From Sagittula sp. P11 (lineage in GTDB: Bacteria > Pseudomonadota > Alphaproteobacteria > Rhodobacterales > Rhodobacteraceae), in assembly GCF_002814095.1 (NCBI RefSeq), contig NZ_CP021913.1:930001-994000 (forward strand): a stretch of DNA of 64,000 nt. Direction: 5' to 3'. The notes beneath the pieces were generated by a model. The model was given only the letters and a program-made list of their open reading frames with translations, made no database searches and was not told the origin of the DNA. Below are positions 25,482 through 33,542 of this stretch, one piece after another; the first letter of the stretch is position 1, and the number at the start of each line of letters is the position of its first letter. The translations under genes and the position numbers were made by a program.

Positions 25482-26585
25482 TCAGGTCGCGTCGAGCGCG
25501 CGACAGTCCTTCGGGAGCCAGCCGATCTCGACCGTGCTGCCGGGTTGCAGTCGCACCTGGTCGGGCGCGTTGCGCGTCTTGATGACGAAATCGTCGTTGC
25601 CCGCCACCTTGAGACGGGTGCGGAAGATGTCGCCCATGTAGATGAATTCCAGCACTTCGGCCTTCAGCGTGTGCGCGCCGGGCTGCAGGCGGTCCTTGTT
25701 GAACTCGACTCGTTCAGGCCGGATGGAGACCTTGGTCCGCTCACCGACCTTCGAGACGTTCACCGGGGTCGCGTCGATCACCTCGCCGCCGTCCAGCTTG
25801 ACCACGCAGTGATCGCCCTTGATCTCCTGCACCACGCCTTCCAGCGTGTTGTTCTCGCCGATGAACTGCGCGACGAAGCTGTTCTTCGGCTCCTCGTACA
25901 GCACGTCCGGCGGATCGAGCTGCTGGATGCGTCCGTCGTCGAACACCGCGACGCGGTCCGACATGGTCAGCGCCTCGGTCTGGTCGTGGGTCACGTAAAC
26001 CGTGGTGATGCCGAGGCTGTGCGCGAGGTTGGTGATCTCGAACTGCATGTGCTCGCGCAGCTGCTTGTCGAGCGCGCCCAAGGGTTCGTCCATCAGCACC
26101 AGCTCCGGTTCGAAGACCAGAGCGCGGGCCAGCGCGATCCGCTGCTGCTGACCACCAGAAAGCTGTGCCGGGCGGCGGCCGCCGAATGCGCCCATCTGCA
26201 CCATGTCCAGCGCGCGCTTGACCTTCGCCTCGCGGTCGGACTTGCCGATCTTGCGCACTTCCAGCGGGAACGACAGGTTCTCAGCCACGGTCATATGGGG
26301 GAACAGCGCGTAGTTCTGGAACACCATGCCGATCCCGCGCTTGTGCGGCGGAATGTTGTTGATCGGCTTTCCGTCCAGAAGAATTTCACCATGCGTGGCG
26401 GTCTCGAAACCGGCGAGCATCATCAGGCAGGTGGTCTTGCCGGACCCCGACGGCCCGAGCATCGTCAGAAACTCGCCCTTCGGCATCGAGAGGTTGAGGT
26501 CTTTTACGACCAGCGTTTCGCCGTCGTAGCTCTTCTGCACACGCTCGAATGCGACGAATGCGTCGCCCGAAGATCCATCTGCCAA
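25482..26585 (-). CDS. ABC transporter ATP-binding protein, PotA-like
   Basis: ATPase of the importer, 367 residues. Walker A GPSGSGKTT at 44-52, signature LSGGQQQR at 142-149, Walker B LVLMDEP at 162-168 followed by LGALDKQLRE, and a H-loop in YVTHDQTEA. The C-terminal 120 residues form a TOBE domain (VSIRPERVEF). First gene of the operon; a GCGGAT/ATCCGC hairpin sits in its leader about 26-40 bases before the start. Spacing to the next gene is 115 bases. Confidence 0.93.
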   Translation of the reverse strand: MADGSSGDAFVAFERVQKSYDGETLVVKDLNLSMPKGEFLTMLGPSGSGKTTCLMMLAGFETATHGEILLDGKPINNIPPHKRGIGMVFQNYALFPHMTVAENLSFPLEVRKIGKSDREAKVKRALDMVQMGAFGGRRPAQLSGGQQQRIALARALVFEPELVLMDEPLGALDKQLREHMQFEITNLAHSLGITTVYVTHDQTEALTMSDRVAVFDDGRIQQLDPPDVLYEEPKNSFVAQFIGENNTLEGVVQEIKGDHCVVKLDGGEVIDATPVNVSKVGERTKVSIRPERVEFNKDRLQPGAHTLKAEVLEFIYMGDIFRTRLKVAGNDDFVIKTRNAPDQVRLQPGSTVEIGWLPKDCRALDAT

Positions 26586-27314
26586 AGCAGGCTCCCTGTG
26601 TTTTTGTTCCGCGGATTTGATCCGCTTTTATGGTCTCAAACTAAAACCCGTTACGGGCATGACTGCAAGCATCTCCCCGAAGCTCGCACATCAGGCAGGC
26701 AAATCCGGCACTTCCGGTCAGAAAAACGGCGTCGTGCAGGACAATCGACGGGAGAACCATGGCCCATCCGTAAATCCTCCTGCGGCAGAATTGTTTGGGG
26801 CCGGGCGTTATCTCATCCAAAACGCGAAAATTGGCGCCCATACACACGTTATCCTCCAAGATGTCGCACCGGGACTGCTTAAACATCAGGCAATTGCGCC
26901 CGGAAGTGATCGTTGCGCGCACAACCCTGCAGAGACGACGATCCTCCCGCAAAATGCCCCGGCCCGACCGCCTTCCGAAGCGGTCGACGCGTCGCACCGC
27001 GAAGGGTGATTCTCTCACCCCGATAGCGAATCGCAGGCCCTTTCCGCGCCGATTCCGGGCCGATTCGGCTGCGTGCCAGCGGACCGCTGTGTGCAGATCC
27101 GACCCATCCTGGGGTCATCTTTGCACGAAAACGGTCGTCCGATGCACGACGGTTGCTCTGCACCGGGACGTGAACCGGGGGACCGGGCGATGACGGGATC
27201 AGCCCGCTTGACGGGCACCCGGTCAAAAAGCGTCTCTTCGTGTCGCTTCCCGTCTGGACCGTGTGGAACCCCCGCCCCTAGGGTGCCCGAAGACACTTAC
27301 TGCAGGAGCCCCCC
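26586..27314. other. 729-base intergenic region, no gene recognised
   Basis: Divergent gap between the ABC operon and the doeA-like gene. Several open frames up to 130 codons exist on both strands, but they overlap one another, lack ribosome sites and show no domain-like sequence. The middle (about 26780-26890) is richer in A+T than the surroundings. TTGAC (27208-27212) and GTCAA (27222-27226) form a dyad about 90 bases before the doeA-like start and could be its operator. It may hold promoters for both directions or remnants of a decayed gene. Confidence 0.5.
26611..26625 (-). promoter_or_regulatory. leader hairpin of the ABC operon
   Basis: GCGGAT and ATCCGC with a three-base loop, just upstream of the PotA-like start in an A+T-rich stretch. 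Could be an operator or a 5' UTR stem. Confidence 0.35.
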
Positions 27315-28511
27315 GTGCCGCACCAGTTCGCCAAATCCCTGCCATTCTCGCAGTCGGAATACGACCGCCGGCTGGCCAAGACCCGCGCCGCCATGGCGCG
27401 GCACGATCTGGACGTGATGCTGCTCACCGATCCGTCGAACATGGCCTGGATCACCGGCTACGACGGCTGGTCCTTCTACGTGCACCAGGGGGTTCTGGTC
27501 TTTGCCGACCCGACCACGGACCCGATGTGGTGGGGCCGCCGGCAAGATGGCGCGGGCGCCCTGCGCACCGTCTGGATGGATGACGAACGCGTCACCAGTT
27601 ACGACGAGACCTACATCCAGTCGACCGAAAAGCACCCGATGCAGGAGCTGGCCGCCCGCCTGCACGACCTCGGCTATGCCACCGCGCGCATCGGCGTGGA
27701 ACTGGAGAACTACTATTTCTCCGCCAAGGCCTGGCTGACCCTGCGCGCCGCCATGCCCGACGCGCATTTCGAGGACGCGACGGCGCTGGTGAACTGGCAG
27801 CGCGCGGTCAAGTCGGACGAGGAACTGACCTACATGCGCGCCGCTGCCCGGATCTCCGAGAAGATCATCGACGGGCTGCTGGAGCGGGTCGAGCCCGGCG
27901 TGCCGAAGAACGAGATCGTGGCGGAGATCTACCGCGACGCGGTCACCGGGACGGAAGGCCAGTGGGGCGACTATCCCGCCATCGTGCCTCTCCTGCCCTC
28001 GGGCGCCGATGCGGCCGCCTCTCACCTGACGTGGAACGGCAAACCCTTCGCCACCGGCGAGGCGACCTTTTTCGAGATCTCGGGCTGCGTTCGCCGCTAC
28101 CACGCGCCGTTCTGCCGGACGATCTTCCTGGGCGAGCCGCCCGACTACATCCTGCACGCCGAGGCCGCGCTGGTCGAAGGCATCGAGGCCGGGCTGGAGG
28201 CCGCCCGCGCCGGCAACCGCGCCTGCGACATCGCCAACGCGCTGAACGCCTCGCTGATCAAGGCCGGCATCACGCGGGGCGCACGGTCGGGCTATCCCAT
28301 CGGCCTGAGCTATCCGCCGGACTGGGGCGAGCGTACCATCTCGATCCGGCCCGAGGACGAGACCGTGCTGGAAGCGGGCATGACCTTCCACTTCATGCCG
28401 GGCCTCTGGATGGAGAACTGGGGGCTGGAGATCACGGAATCGATCGTCATCCGCGAGGGTCAGGCAGCCGAGTGCCTGTGCGACCGGCCCCGGAAGCTGT
28501 TCGTGAAGTGA
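27315..28511 (+). CDS. doeA: M24-family hydrolase, probable ectoine hydrolase DoeA
   Basis: 398 residues in the creatinase/prolidase (pita-bread) fold: N-terminal domain with LLTDPSNMAWITGYDGWSFY, then the C-terminal catalytic domain. Length and sequence character fit DoeA, which opens the ectoine ring to N-acetyl-diaminobutyrate. The metal site is atypical for M24 peptidases: the usual Asp pair reads FFEISG and HAPFCRT, as in creatinase-like members, while HFMPGLW and GLEITES are retained. GTG start with AGGAG seven bases before. The usual partner doeB is not adjacent, so ectoine use is an inference. Confidence 0.72.
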   Translation: MPHQFAKSLPFSQSEYDRRLAKTRAAMARHDLDVMLLTDPSNMAWITGYDGWSFYVHQGVLVFADPTTDPMWWGRRQDGAGALRTVWMDDERVTSYDETYIQSTEKHPMQELAARLHDLGYATARIGVELENYYFSAKAWLTLRAAMPDAHFEDATALVNWQRAVKSDEELTYMRAAARISEKIIDGLLERVEPGVPKNEIVAEIYRDAVTGTEGQWGDYPAIVPLLPSGADAAASHLTWNGKPFATGEATFFEISGCVRRYHAPFCRTIFLGEPPDYILHAEAALVEGIEAGLEAARAGNRACDIANALNASLIKAGITRGARSGYPIGLSYPPDWGERTISIRPEDETVLEAGMTFHFMPGLWMENWGLEITESIVIREGQAAECLCDRPRKLFVK

Positions 28512-28533
28512 TTTCGCCGCCTTCGGCGTCGAT

Positions 28534-28565
28534 CCGCCGCTGGAGGCCTGGGCCTCCCGCGGCGG
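28534..28565 (+). terminator. long hairpin after the doeA-like gene
   Basis: Outer arms CCGCCGC (28534-28540) and GCGGCGG (28559-28565), inner arms GGAGGCC (28542-28548) and GGCCTCC (28551-28557). Very stable, but no T tract follows, so it may protect the 3' end rather than terminate by itself. Confidence 0.45.
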
Positions 28566-28607
28566 GCACTCTTGCCATGAGGTCGGACCCGCGGTTGGCG
28601 CTGATCA

Positions 28608-28629
28608 GGTATTTGAACCAAGATGAAGG
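28608..28629. repeat. CTTCATCTTGG intergenic motif, copy 2 (inverted)
   Basis: GGTATTTGAACCAAGATGAAGG, the reverse complement form of the motif at 7734 and 50115, in the gap between the doeA-like and L,D-transpeptidase genes. Confidence 0.5.
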
Positions 28630-28694
28630 GTCTGCCGCGCTGGTCTCGGGCGGCTCGCCTTGGGCGTTGGGCCTTGATCGCGCGGGTTTGGGTG

Positions 28695-29210
28695 TCAGGC
28701 GAGTGATGCTGGCACGATGAGCCGTGTGCCGATCTGGATCCGGCTGGCGATCCGCAGGAGGTGATCGGGCCGGAAAGCCACGCAGCCCTCTGTCGGGAAG
28801 CCCGGGCGGCGCCAGCGGTGCAGGAAGATGGCGGAGCCGCGCCCCCTCTCGGCCCGGGGCCAGTTCCAGTCCGTCAGGATCACGAGGTCGTAGAGGCGGT
28901 CGGCGCGGCGCAGGCGTTCGTGGCTCCATGGATAGGGGGCACGGACCATGAGGTTGTAATCCTCGTGGCGGGAATCGTCTGACCAGAGGTCGCCGGGCCG
29001 GATGGGCACCGCCCAGGGGACGGGCCGGGCGATGCGGTCGGGTCTGTACAGAAGCCCCACGATATCATGAACGCCCGCGGGCGTGGCGCCGTCGCCTTCA
29101 CGCTTGTCCGTGCGCACACCCCCGCGCCCGATGGTGCACGGCCAGACATGACCGGCGAACCGGAGCCCTTGCCGGGTCAGCACCATGTCGCTGGAGGACA
29201 CTGCGCGCAT
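28695..29210 (-). CDS. L,D-transpeptidase (YkuD) family protein
   Basis: A 171-residue YkuD-like domain protein. The catalytic motif is present: His131 in FLHRW and Cys143 in PTEGCVAF. No signal peptide or membrane helix is evident from the chosen start, so export is uncertain; the family normally cross-links peptidoglycan peptides or attaches lipoproteins in the periplasm. The start overlaps the stop of the LLM oxidoreductase (TGATG). A later Met at about residue 9 is another possible start. Confidence 0.82.
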   Translation of the reverse strand: MRAVSSSDMVLTRQGLRFAGHVWPCTIGRGGVRTDKREGDGATPAGVHDIVGLLYRPDRIARPVPWAVPIRPGDLWSDDSRHEDYNLMVRAPYPWSHERLRRADRLYDLVILTDWNWPRAERGRGSAIFLHRWRRPGFPTEGCVAFRPDHLLRIASRIQIGTRLIVPASLA

Positions 29211-30211
29211 CAGGCAGCTTCGGCCCGGGAGATCCGTTGCATCGCGTCTGCCGCAATGGCGAAGGACTTCACACGCGCCGCGTGATCGTGGATCTGGCCG
29301 GTGAAGATGACCTCGTCCGGGCGGTGCTCTGCGATCAGGGTACGCAGTTGCGCCTCCACCTGCGCAGGATCTCCGACGGCACTGATGCGCAGTGCCTCGT
29401 CCAGCGCCGGCATCGCGCCTTGCGGCACCACCTGCGACAGGTCGTCAACCGGGGCTGGCAGCTTGCCGGGTTTGCCAGTCCGCAGCCGATAGAAGGCCTG
29501 CTGCATGGTGGTTCTCAACCGTCGCGCTTCGCCTTCGGTGTCGGCCGCGAAGACGTTGACCGCGAGCATCGCGTAGGGTTTTTCAAGTGTCTCCGACGGG
29601 CGGAAGTAGCGGCGGTAGACCTCGAACGCCTTTTCCAGTGCTGCAGGGGCGAAATGCGAGGCGAAGGCATAGGGAAGGCCCAGTGCCGCGGCCACCTGTG
29701 CACCGTACAGCGACGAGCCGAGGACCCAGAGCGGCACCTCCGTGCCTTCGCCGGGGTGAGCGCGCACCGAGCGATCCTCGACGGGCGGACCGAAGAGTGC
29801 GCGCATCTCCGCGACCTCGTTGGGGAAGTTCTCTGCCCGCTCGGGATGGACGCCCAGGGCCTGCATCACCGCGTGATCGCCGCCCGGGGCACGGCCGAGC
29901 CCCAGGTCGATCCGTCCGGGATAGAGCGTGGCCAGCGTGCCGAAGGCTTCGGCCACGGCGAGCGGCGCGTGGTTCGGCAGCATGATCCCGCCCGCACCGA
30001 CGCGCATCCGCTCTGTCAGCCCGGCGACATGGCCGATCAGGACAGCCGTCGCCGCAGACGCGATGCCGGGCATGTTGTGGTGTTCGGCCAGCCAGTAGCG
30101 GTGATACCCCAACGCCTCGGCCTGGCGGGCGAGGTCGCCGGTGTTGCGCAGGGCATCGGCGGTGGAGCTGCCTTCAGGCACCGGGGCGAGGTCGAGCAGG
30201 GAATAACGCAT
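29210..30211 (-). CDS. LLM-class flavin-dependent oxidoreductase
   Basis: A 333-residue bacterial luciferase-like TIM-barrel enzyme using reduced flavin. It reads [14 protein letters not shown] at the start, then [34 protein letters not shown] and [13 protein letters not shown], the run of motifs seen in the LuxA-like alkanal monooxygenase group. AAGGAGA lies five bases before the ATG. Substrate unknown. Co-transcribed with the L,D-transpeptidase downstream. Confidence 0.92.
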   Translation of the reverse strand: MRYSLLDLAPVPEGSSTADALRNTGDLARQAEALGYHRYWLAEHHNMPGIASAATAVLIGHVAGLTERMRVGAGGIMLPNHAPLAVAEAFGTLATLYPGRIDLGLGRAPGGDHAVMQALGVHPERAENFPNEVAEMRALFGPPVEDRSVRAHPGEGTEVPLWVLGSSLYGAQVAAALGLPYAFASHFAPAALEKAFEVYRRYFRPSETLEKPYAMLAVNVFAADTEGEARRLRTTMQQAFYRLRTGKPGKLPAPVDDLSQVVPQGAMPALDEALRISAVGDPAQVEAQLRTLIAEHRPDEVIFTGQIHDHAARVKSFAIAADAMQRISRAEAA

Positions 30212-30280
30212 GGGGATCTCCTTCGCGACAAACCTATGCCTGCGGACGCCGGGCGCAAGACCCGCGCCGAAGTGCCGTCG

Positions 30281-31357
30281 CTAGAACAGGTGGCCCGACT
30301 TCTCGGCCTTTACTGCAAGATAACGGGCGTTGAAGGGCGTTTCACCGACTTTCAGGGGCACACGTTCGGCCACCGCAATTCCGCAATCCGCCATCATGGC
30401 GAGCTTTGCCGGGTTGTTCGTCATCAGCCGCACCGCCTCGAACCCGAGAGAGCCGAGGATCTGCGCCCCGAGGCGGAAATCGCGTTCGTCGTCCTCGAAC
30501 CCGAGCCGGTGGTTGGCCTCCACCGTGTCGAAGCCCTGGTCCTGCAGCGCATAGGCCCGCATCTTGTTGGCCAGACCGATGCCCCTGCCCTCCTGCTGGA
30601 GGTACAGCAGCACACCGGCCCCTTCCGCGCCCATCTGCATCAGCGCGGCGTTCAGCTGCGGGCCGCAATCGCATTTCAGCGAACCCAGGAGATCGCCGGT
30701 GAAACACGCGGAATGGAGGCGCGCCAGCACCGGAGCGGCGCGGTCGGGGCGGCCGATCTCGATGGCGTAGTGTTCTTCGGAGCCGTCTTCGGGCCGGTAG
30801 ATGTGCAGGCGCGCATCCTCCGCGGCGCGCAGCGGCACACGGGCAGAGACAACGTGGCGCAGGACCGGGACGGCCTCGAGGAAGGGGGCGGCGGCACCTG
30901 CGTCGATGGAGACCAGCCCCTCGGCAGCGGCAAAGCCCCGCTCCACCGGCACGACGAGCGCCGCGGGCAAGAGGCGCGCGCCCTTGCACAGCGTGACGGA
31001 CAGCCGGTGCAGCCCCGCGTCCCCGCCGCGCCGTGTCATCAGCGGGCCTTTCATCGGCTTCGACAGGTCCTCGGACGGATCGGCGATGCCGTGCACCCAG
31101 GACAGGGCGGCGCCGTCGGGCACCGCGACACGGGCAATGTCGCCGTCGTAGGCCCGCGCCTTCAGCGTCTCGGCCCGGCGGCCGGTGATGGTCAGATCCA
31201 CGTCGCCAAGCGCCAGCATCCCCGCCAGCCGTGCCGCGGCAATGGTTTCCGCCGCGGCCACCAGAACCGTGCGATCGCCGGAGGTCAGCACCACCGGCAC
31301 CCCCATACGCAGGTCCGCGCGCGCCCGCGCGAGGGTCTCGTTCAGATCCGGCCTCAT
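30281..31357 (-). CDS. ribA: GTP cyclohydrolase II
   Basis: First step of riboflavin synthesis: opens GTP to diaminohydroxyphosphoribosylaminopyrimidine. The catalytic domain occupies about residues 170-358, with the zinc cysteines Cys218, Cys229 and Cys231 in [18 protein letters not shown] and the downstream QQEGRGIGL. Residues 1-165 are an extra domain in the position of RibB in bifunctional RibBA proteins, but I do not see the RibB catalytic motifs (no ENEGD). It is therefore best read as a single-function RibA. GGAGG precedes the start. Divergent from a response-regulator gene. Confidence 0.9.
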   Translation of the reverse strand: MRPDLNETLARARADLRMGVPVVLTSGDRTVLVAAAETIAAARLAGMLALGDVDLTITGRRAETLKARAYDGDIARVAVPDGAALSWVHGIADPSEDLSKPMKGPLMTRRGGDAGLHRLSVTLCKGARLLPAALVVPVERGFAAAEGLVSIDAGAAAPFLEAVPVLRHVVSARVPLRAAEDARLHIYRPEDGSEEHYAIEIGRPDRAAPVLARLHSACFTGDLLGSLKCDCGPQLNAALMQMGAEGAGVLLYLQQEGRGIGLANKMRAYALQDQGFDTVEANHRLGFEDDERDFRLGAQILGSLGFEAVRLMTNNPAKLAMMADCGIAVAERVPLKVGETPFNARYLAVKAEKSGHLF

Positions 31358-31522
31358 GTCGTCCGCCTCCAGACCTTTGTTTCAACAGCTGTTTCAGGGG
31401 CTGGCCGAAGCTGTAACAATTCCCGCTCTTGCACACGAGACCGTGAAACTTCTGCCACATTCCTTGTCAGCGCCCCTGCATGGCGCCATCTGCCTCAAAA
31501 GACAACATCGAGGAGCCCGACA

Positions 31523-32209
31523 ATGGCGCAACTCAGGAACATCCTTCTCGTGGACGACGACGAGGACCTGCGCGAAGCCCTGGCCGAACAACTGATCATG
31601 ACCGAAGACTTCGAGGTCTTCGAAGCCGACAGCGCGGCCACCGCGATGTCCCGCGTGAAGGAGCAGGTCTACGACCTGATCATCCTCGACGTGGGGCTGC
31701 CGGACACCGATGGCCGGGAACTCTGCCGCCTGATGCGCAAGCAGGGTGTGAAGTCGCCGATCATCATGCTGACCGGGCACGACTCGGACGCGGACACGAT
31801 CCTCGGGCTCGATGCGGGCGCGAACGATTACGTGACCAAGCCGTTCAAGTTCCCCGTGTTGCTGGCCCGCATCCGGGCGCAACTCCGCCAGCACGAACAG
31901 TCGGAAGACGCGATCTTTACCGTCGGCCCCTACACCTTCAAACCAGCGATGAAGGTGCTTGAGACCGAGGACAACCGCAAGATCCGCCTGACGGAGAAGG
32001 AAACCAATATCCTGAAGTTCCTCTACCGTTCGACGGACGGCGTCGTGCCGCGCGACACGCTTCTGCACGAGGTCTGGGGCTACAACGCCGGTGTCACCAC
32101 GCACACACTCGAGACGCATATTTACCGTCTGCGTCAGAAGATTGAACCGGATCCGTCCAACGCGCGTTTGCTGGTAACGGAGTCCGGTGGCTACCGGCTC
32201 GTTTCCTGA
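31523..32209 (+). CDS. OmpR/PhoB-family response regulator
   Basis: 228 residues: receiver with acidic DDD at 11-13, phospho-acceptor Asp56 in ILDVGLPDTDG and the lysine in VTKPFKFP; then a winged helix with LTEKETNILKFL and THTLETHIYRLRQKIEP. Start at 31523 follows GAGGAG; the open frame extends far upstream as antisense of ribA and the LLM gene and is not real. No kinase is adjacent (orphan). Divergent from ribA across 165 bases. Confidence 0.92.
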   Translation: MAQLRNILLVDDDEDLREALAEQLIMTEDFEVFEADSAATAMSRVKEQVYDLIILDVGLPDTDGRELCRLMRKQGVKSPIIMLTGHDSDADTILGLDAGANDYVTKPFKFPVLLARIRAQLRQHEQSEDAIFTVGPYTFKPAMKVLETEDNRKIRLTEKETNILKFLYRSTDGVVPRDTLLHEVWGYNAGVTTHTLETHIYRLRQKIEPDPSNARLLVTESGGYRLVS

Positions 32210-32307
32210 CCGATCACCTCGCCTGGAAAGGCCATGGCATTTGCGCAACACTCCGATAACGTGCAGAACTTGTCGCAGTCTCAGTTGACGCAGATCAAAG
32301 TAATATA

Positions 32308-32412
32308 GGCCCTGCACCTTATATGCAGGTAACAGTTCCCGTCGCATATGCGGGTTATCATATGCACCTCCCTGTTGGACTTGGCCCGGGCAAATGCCCG
32401 GGTCTTTTTTTG
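32308..32412 (+). ncRNA. candidate small RNA with anti-Shine-Dalgarno loop
   Basis: A 105-base structured segment downstream of the response regulator. Hairpin 1 is CCTGCA/TGCAGG (32311-32329), hairpin 2 is CCCG/CGGG around a CGCATATGCG core (32338-32354), and an intrinsic terminator (32385-32411) closes it. Between them an unpaired stretch contains CACCTCCCT (32365-32373), complementary to a ribosome-binding site, the layout used by several alphaproteobacterial regulatory RNAs. TAATAT at 32301 could be a -10 box; no good -35 at the right spacing is visible. It may instead be the 3' UTR of the regulator gene. Confidence 0.4.
32385..32411 (+). terminator. strong intrinsic terminator
   Basis: CCCGGGC (32385-32391), four-base loop, GCCCGGG (32396-32402), then TC and seven Ts. 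The best rho-independent terminator in the window; ends the candidate RNA or the response-regulator transcript. Confidence 0.85.
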
Positions 32413-32425
32413 TCCGGACAAGGGG

Positions 32426-32791
32426 TCAGGCGCCGGCCTCCTCAGCCCGCGCTTCGAGGTAGATCCGCACCGCCTCCTGCACGTGCCGGAACCTGTCACC
32501 GCCCAGGTGCTTGCCGCCGTACCAGCGCGTCACCACGACGATTTCGCCGGTCACACCCTCACGCTCCAGCATGCGCAGGATGACCATGCCCGCGCCGCTT
32601 TCACCGTCGTCGTTCTTGACCGGCCCGTCGTCGGTCAGCAGCCCCCAGGTGTTATGCGTCGCCTTCGCGAACTTCTTGTTCCGCTTGAGCTTGGTGAGGA
32701 AGGCCTGCGCCTCGGCCTCGGACGCGCAGGGGCCGCCAGAGACCGCGTAACGCGATCCACGGTCGGAGATGATGTTTTGCAGGATCAGCAT
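32426..32791 (-). CDS. IMPACT family (YigZ N-terminal domain) protein
   Basis: A 121-residue protein covering only the N-terminal UPF0029/IMPACT domain: RGSRYAVSGGPCASEAEAQAFL, KFAKATHNTWG, DDGESGAGMVILRMLE and VVVTRWYGGKHLGGDRFRHV. E. coli YigZ is about 200 residues with a second C-terminal domain, which is absent here. Start at 32791 follows AAGGG. Function of bacterial members is unclear; the eukaryotic relative regulates GCN2. It converges on the terminator above. Confidence 0.85.
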   Translation of the reverse strand: MLILQNIISDRGSRYAVSGGPCASEAEAQAFLTKLKRNKKFAKATHNTWGLLTDDGPVKNDDGESGAGMVILRMLEREGVTGEIVVVTRWYGGKHLGGDRFRHVQEAVRIYLEARAEEAGA

Positions 32792-33058
32792 GCCCTTGCG
32801 CCTACACCGGGTGGCCGCGCCATCGCAAGCGTCACGGGGGCGGCAGGGCTGACGGAAAGGTGGGCCCCGGCGTTTGCGCACCGGGGCCCTCGGATCGTCC
32901 CTTGTCGGGGATCGCAACCGTGATCCGCCTTCTGACAGAATCGTTTTTATCGAAACTCTGTAAAAATCGGGTCAACCCCGTAAGGTGACAGGGGCGGCAC
33001 AGGCAACGGCGGCGCGCCTTCGGGCGTTGACCTTGCGAAACACCAGTCAGGAGCGCCC

Positions 33059-33454
33059 ATGGCACAGAATTTCAACAGCTTCATGGAGGCGCGCGAGGCG
33101 GCGGCCCGGGAATACATGCAGGGCCGCCCGGAGGCCTTGCTGGCAATCTCCGTCGAGGAAGGCCAATCCACCTTCTACGATCCCATGGGCGGCGTCACCG
33201 CGGGGGCCGTCGCGGTGAACAATACCAACGAACATTCGGCGGCCCGCTTCGCTCCGGGCGGAACCACGCATTTCGAAATCCTGGATCAGGGCGCCGCGGG
33301 CGGTATCGGGTTCTGGACCGGCTTCCAGCACGCCGAGGTCTGCCTCGCCGACGAGGATGGAAAGATGTCCATGACCCTGCGGGTGACCGAAATCTTCCGC
33401 GAAACGGAAAACGGATGGAAGCTGATCCACCGTCACGCCAGCCGCGCCCGCTGA
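33059..33454 (+). CDS. SnoaL/NTF2-like protein (DUF4440 type)
   Basis: A 131-residue cone-shaped alpha+beta domain protein: SFMEAREAAAREYMQGRPEALL at the start, DPMGGVTAGAVAV, FWTGFQHAEV and a closing VTEIFRETENGWKLIHRHAS, the typical end of ketosteroid-isomerase-like stress proteins. AGGAG precedes the start. Enzyme or binding role unknown. A terminator shared with the convergent pnp gene follows. Confidence 0.8.
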   Translation: MAQNFNSFMEAREAAAREYMQGRPEALLAISVEEGQSTFYDPMGGVTAGAVAVNNTNEHSAARFAPGGTTHFEILDQGAAGGIGFWTGFQHAEVCLADEDGKMSMTLRVTEIFRETENGWKLIHRHASRAR

Positions 33455-33468
33455 CCTGACCGCCAACG

Positions 33469-33500
33469 AAAAACGGGCGGCCCGATGTCCGGTCCGCCCG
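33469..33500 (-). terminator. terminator downstream of pnp
   Basis: CGGGCGG (33474-33480) and CCGCCCG (33494-33500) flank a 13-base loop; on the minus strand it runs into five Ts. Sits 43 bases past the pnp stop. Confidence 0.65.
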
Positions 33501-33507
33501 CGTTATC

Positions 33508-33530
33508 GTAGGGTGGGGCTATGCGCCACC
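33508..33530. repeat. GTAGGGYGG palindrome, copy 7
   Basis: GTAGGGTGGGGCTATGCGCCACC between the terminator and the pnp stop codon. Confidence 0.6.
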
Positions 33531-33542
33531 CGGCCTTGAAGG

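Noticed and set aside
26641-27018. 125-codon minus-strand frame in the large gap
   Set aside because: No ribosome site, no domain character and overlaps other frames of similar length.
32285-32306. TTGACG and TAATAT as promoter of the small RNA
   Set aside because: Only ten bases separate them, too short for a sigma-70 promoter; the -35 is left unassigned.
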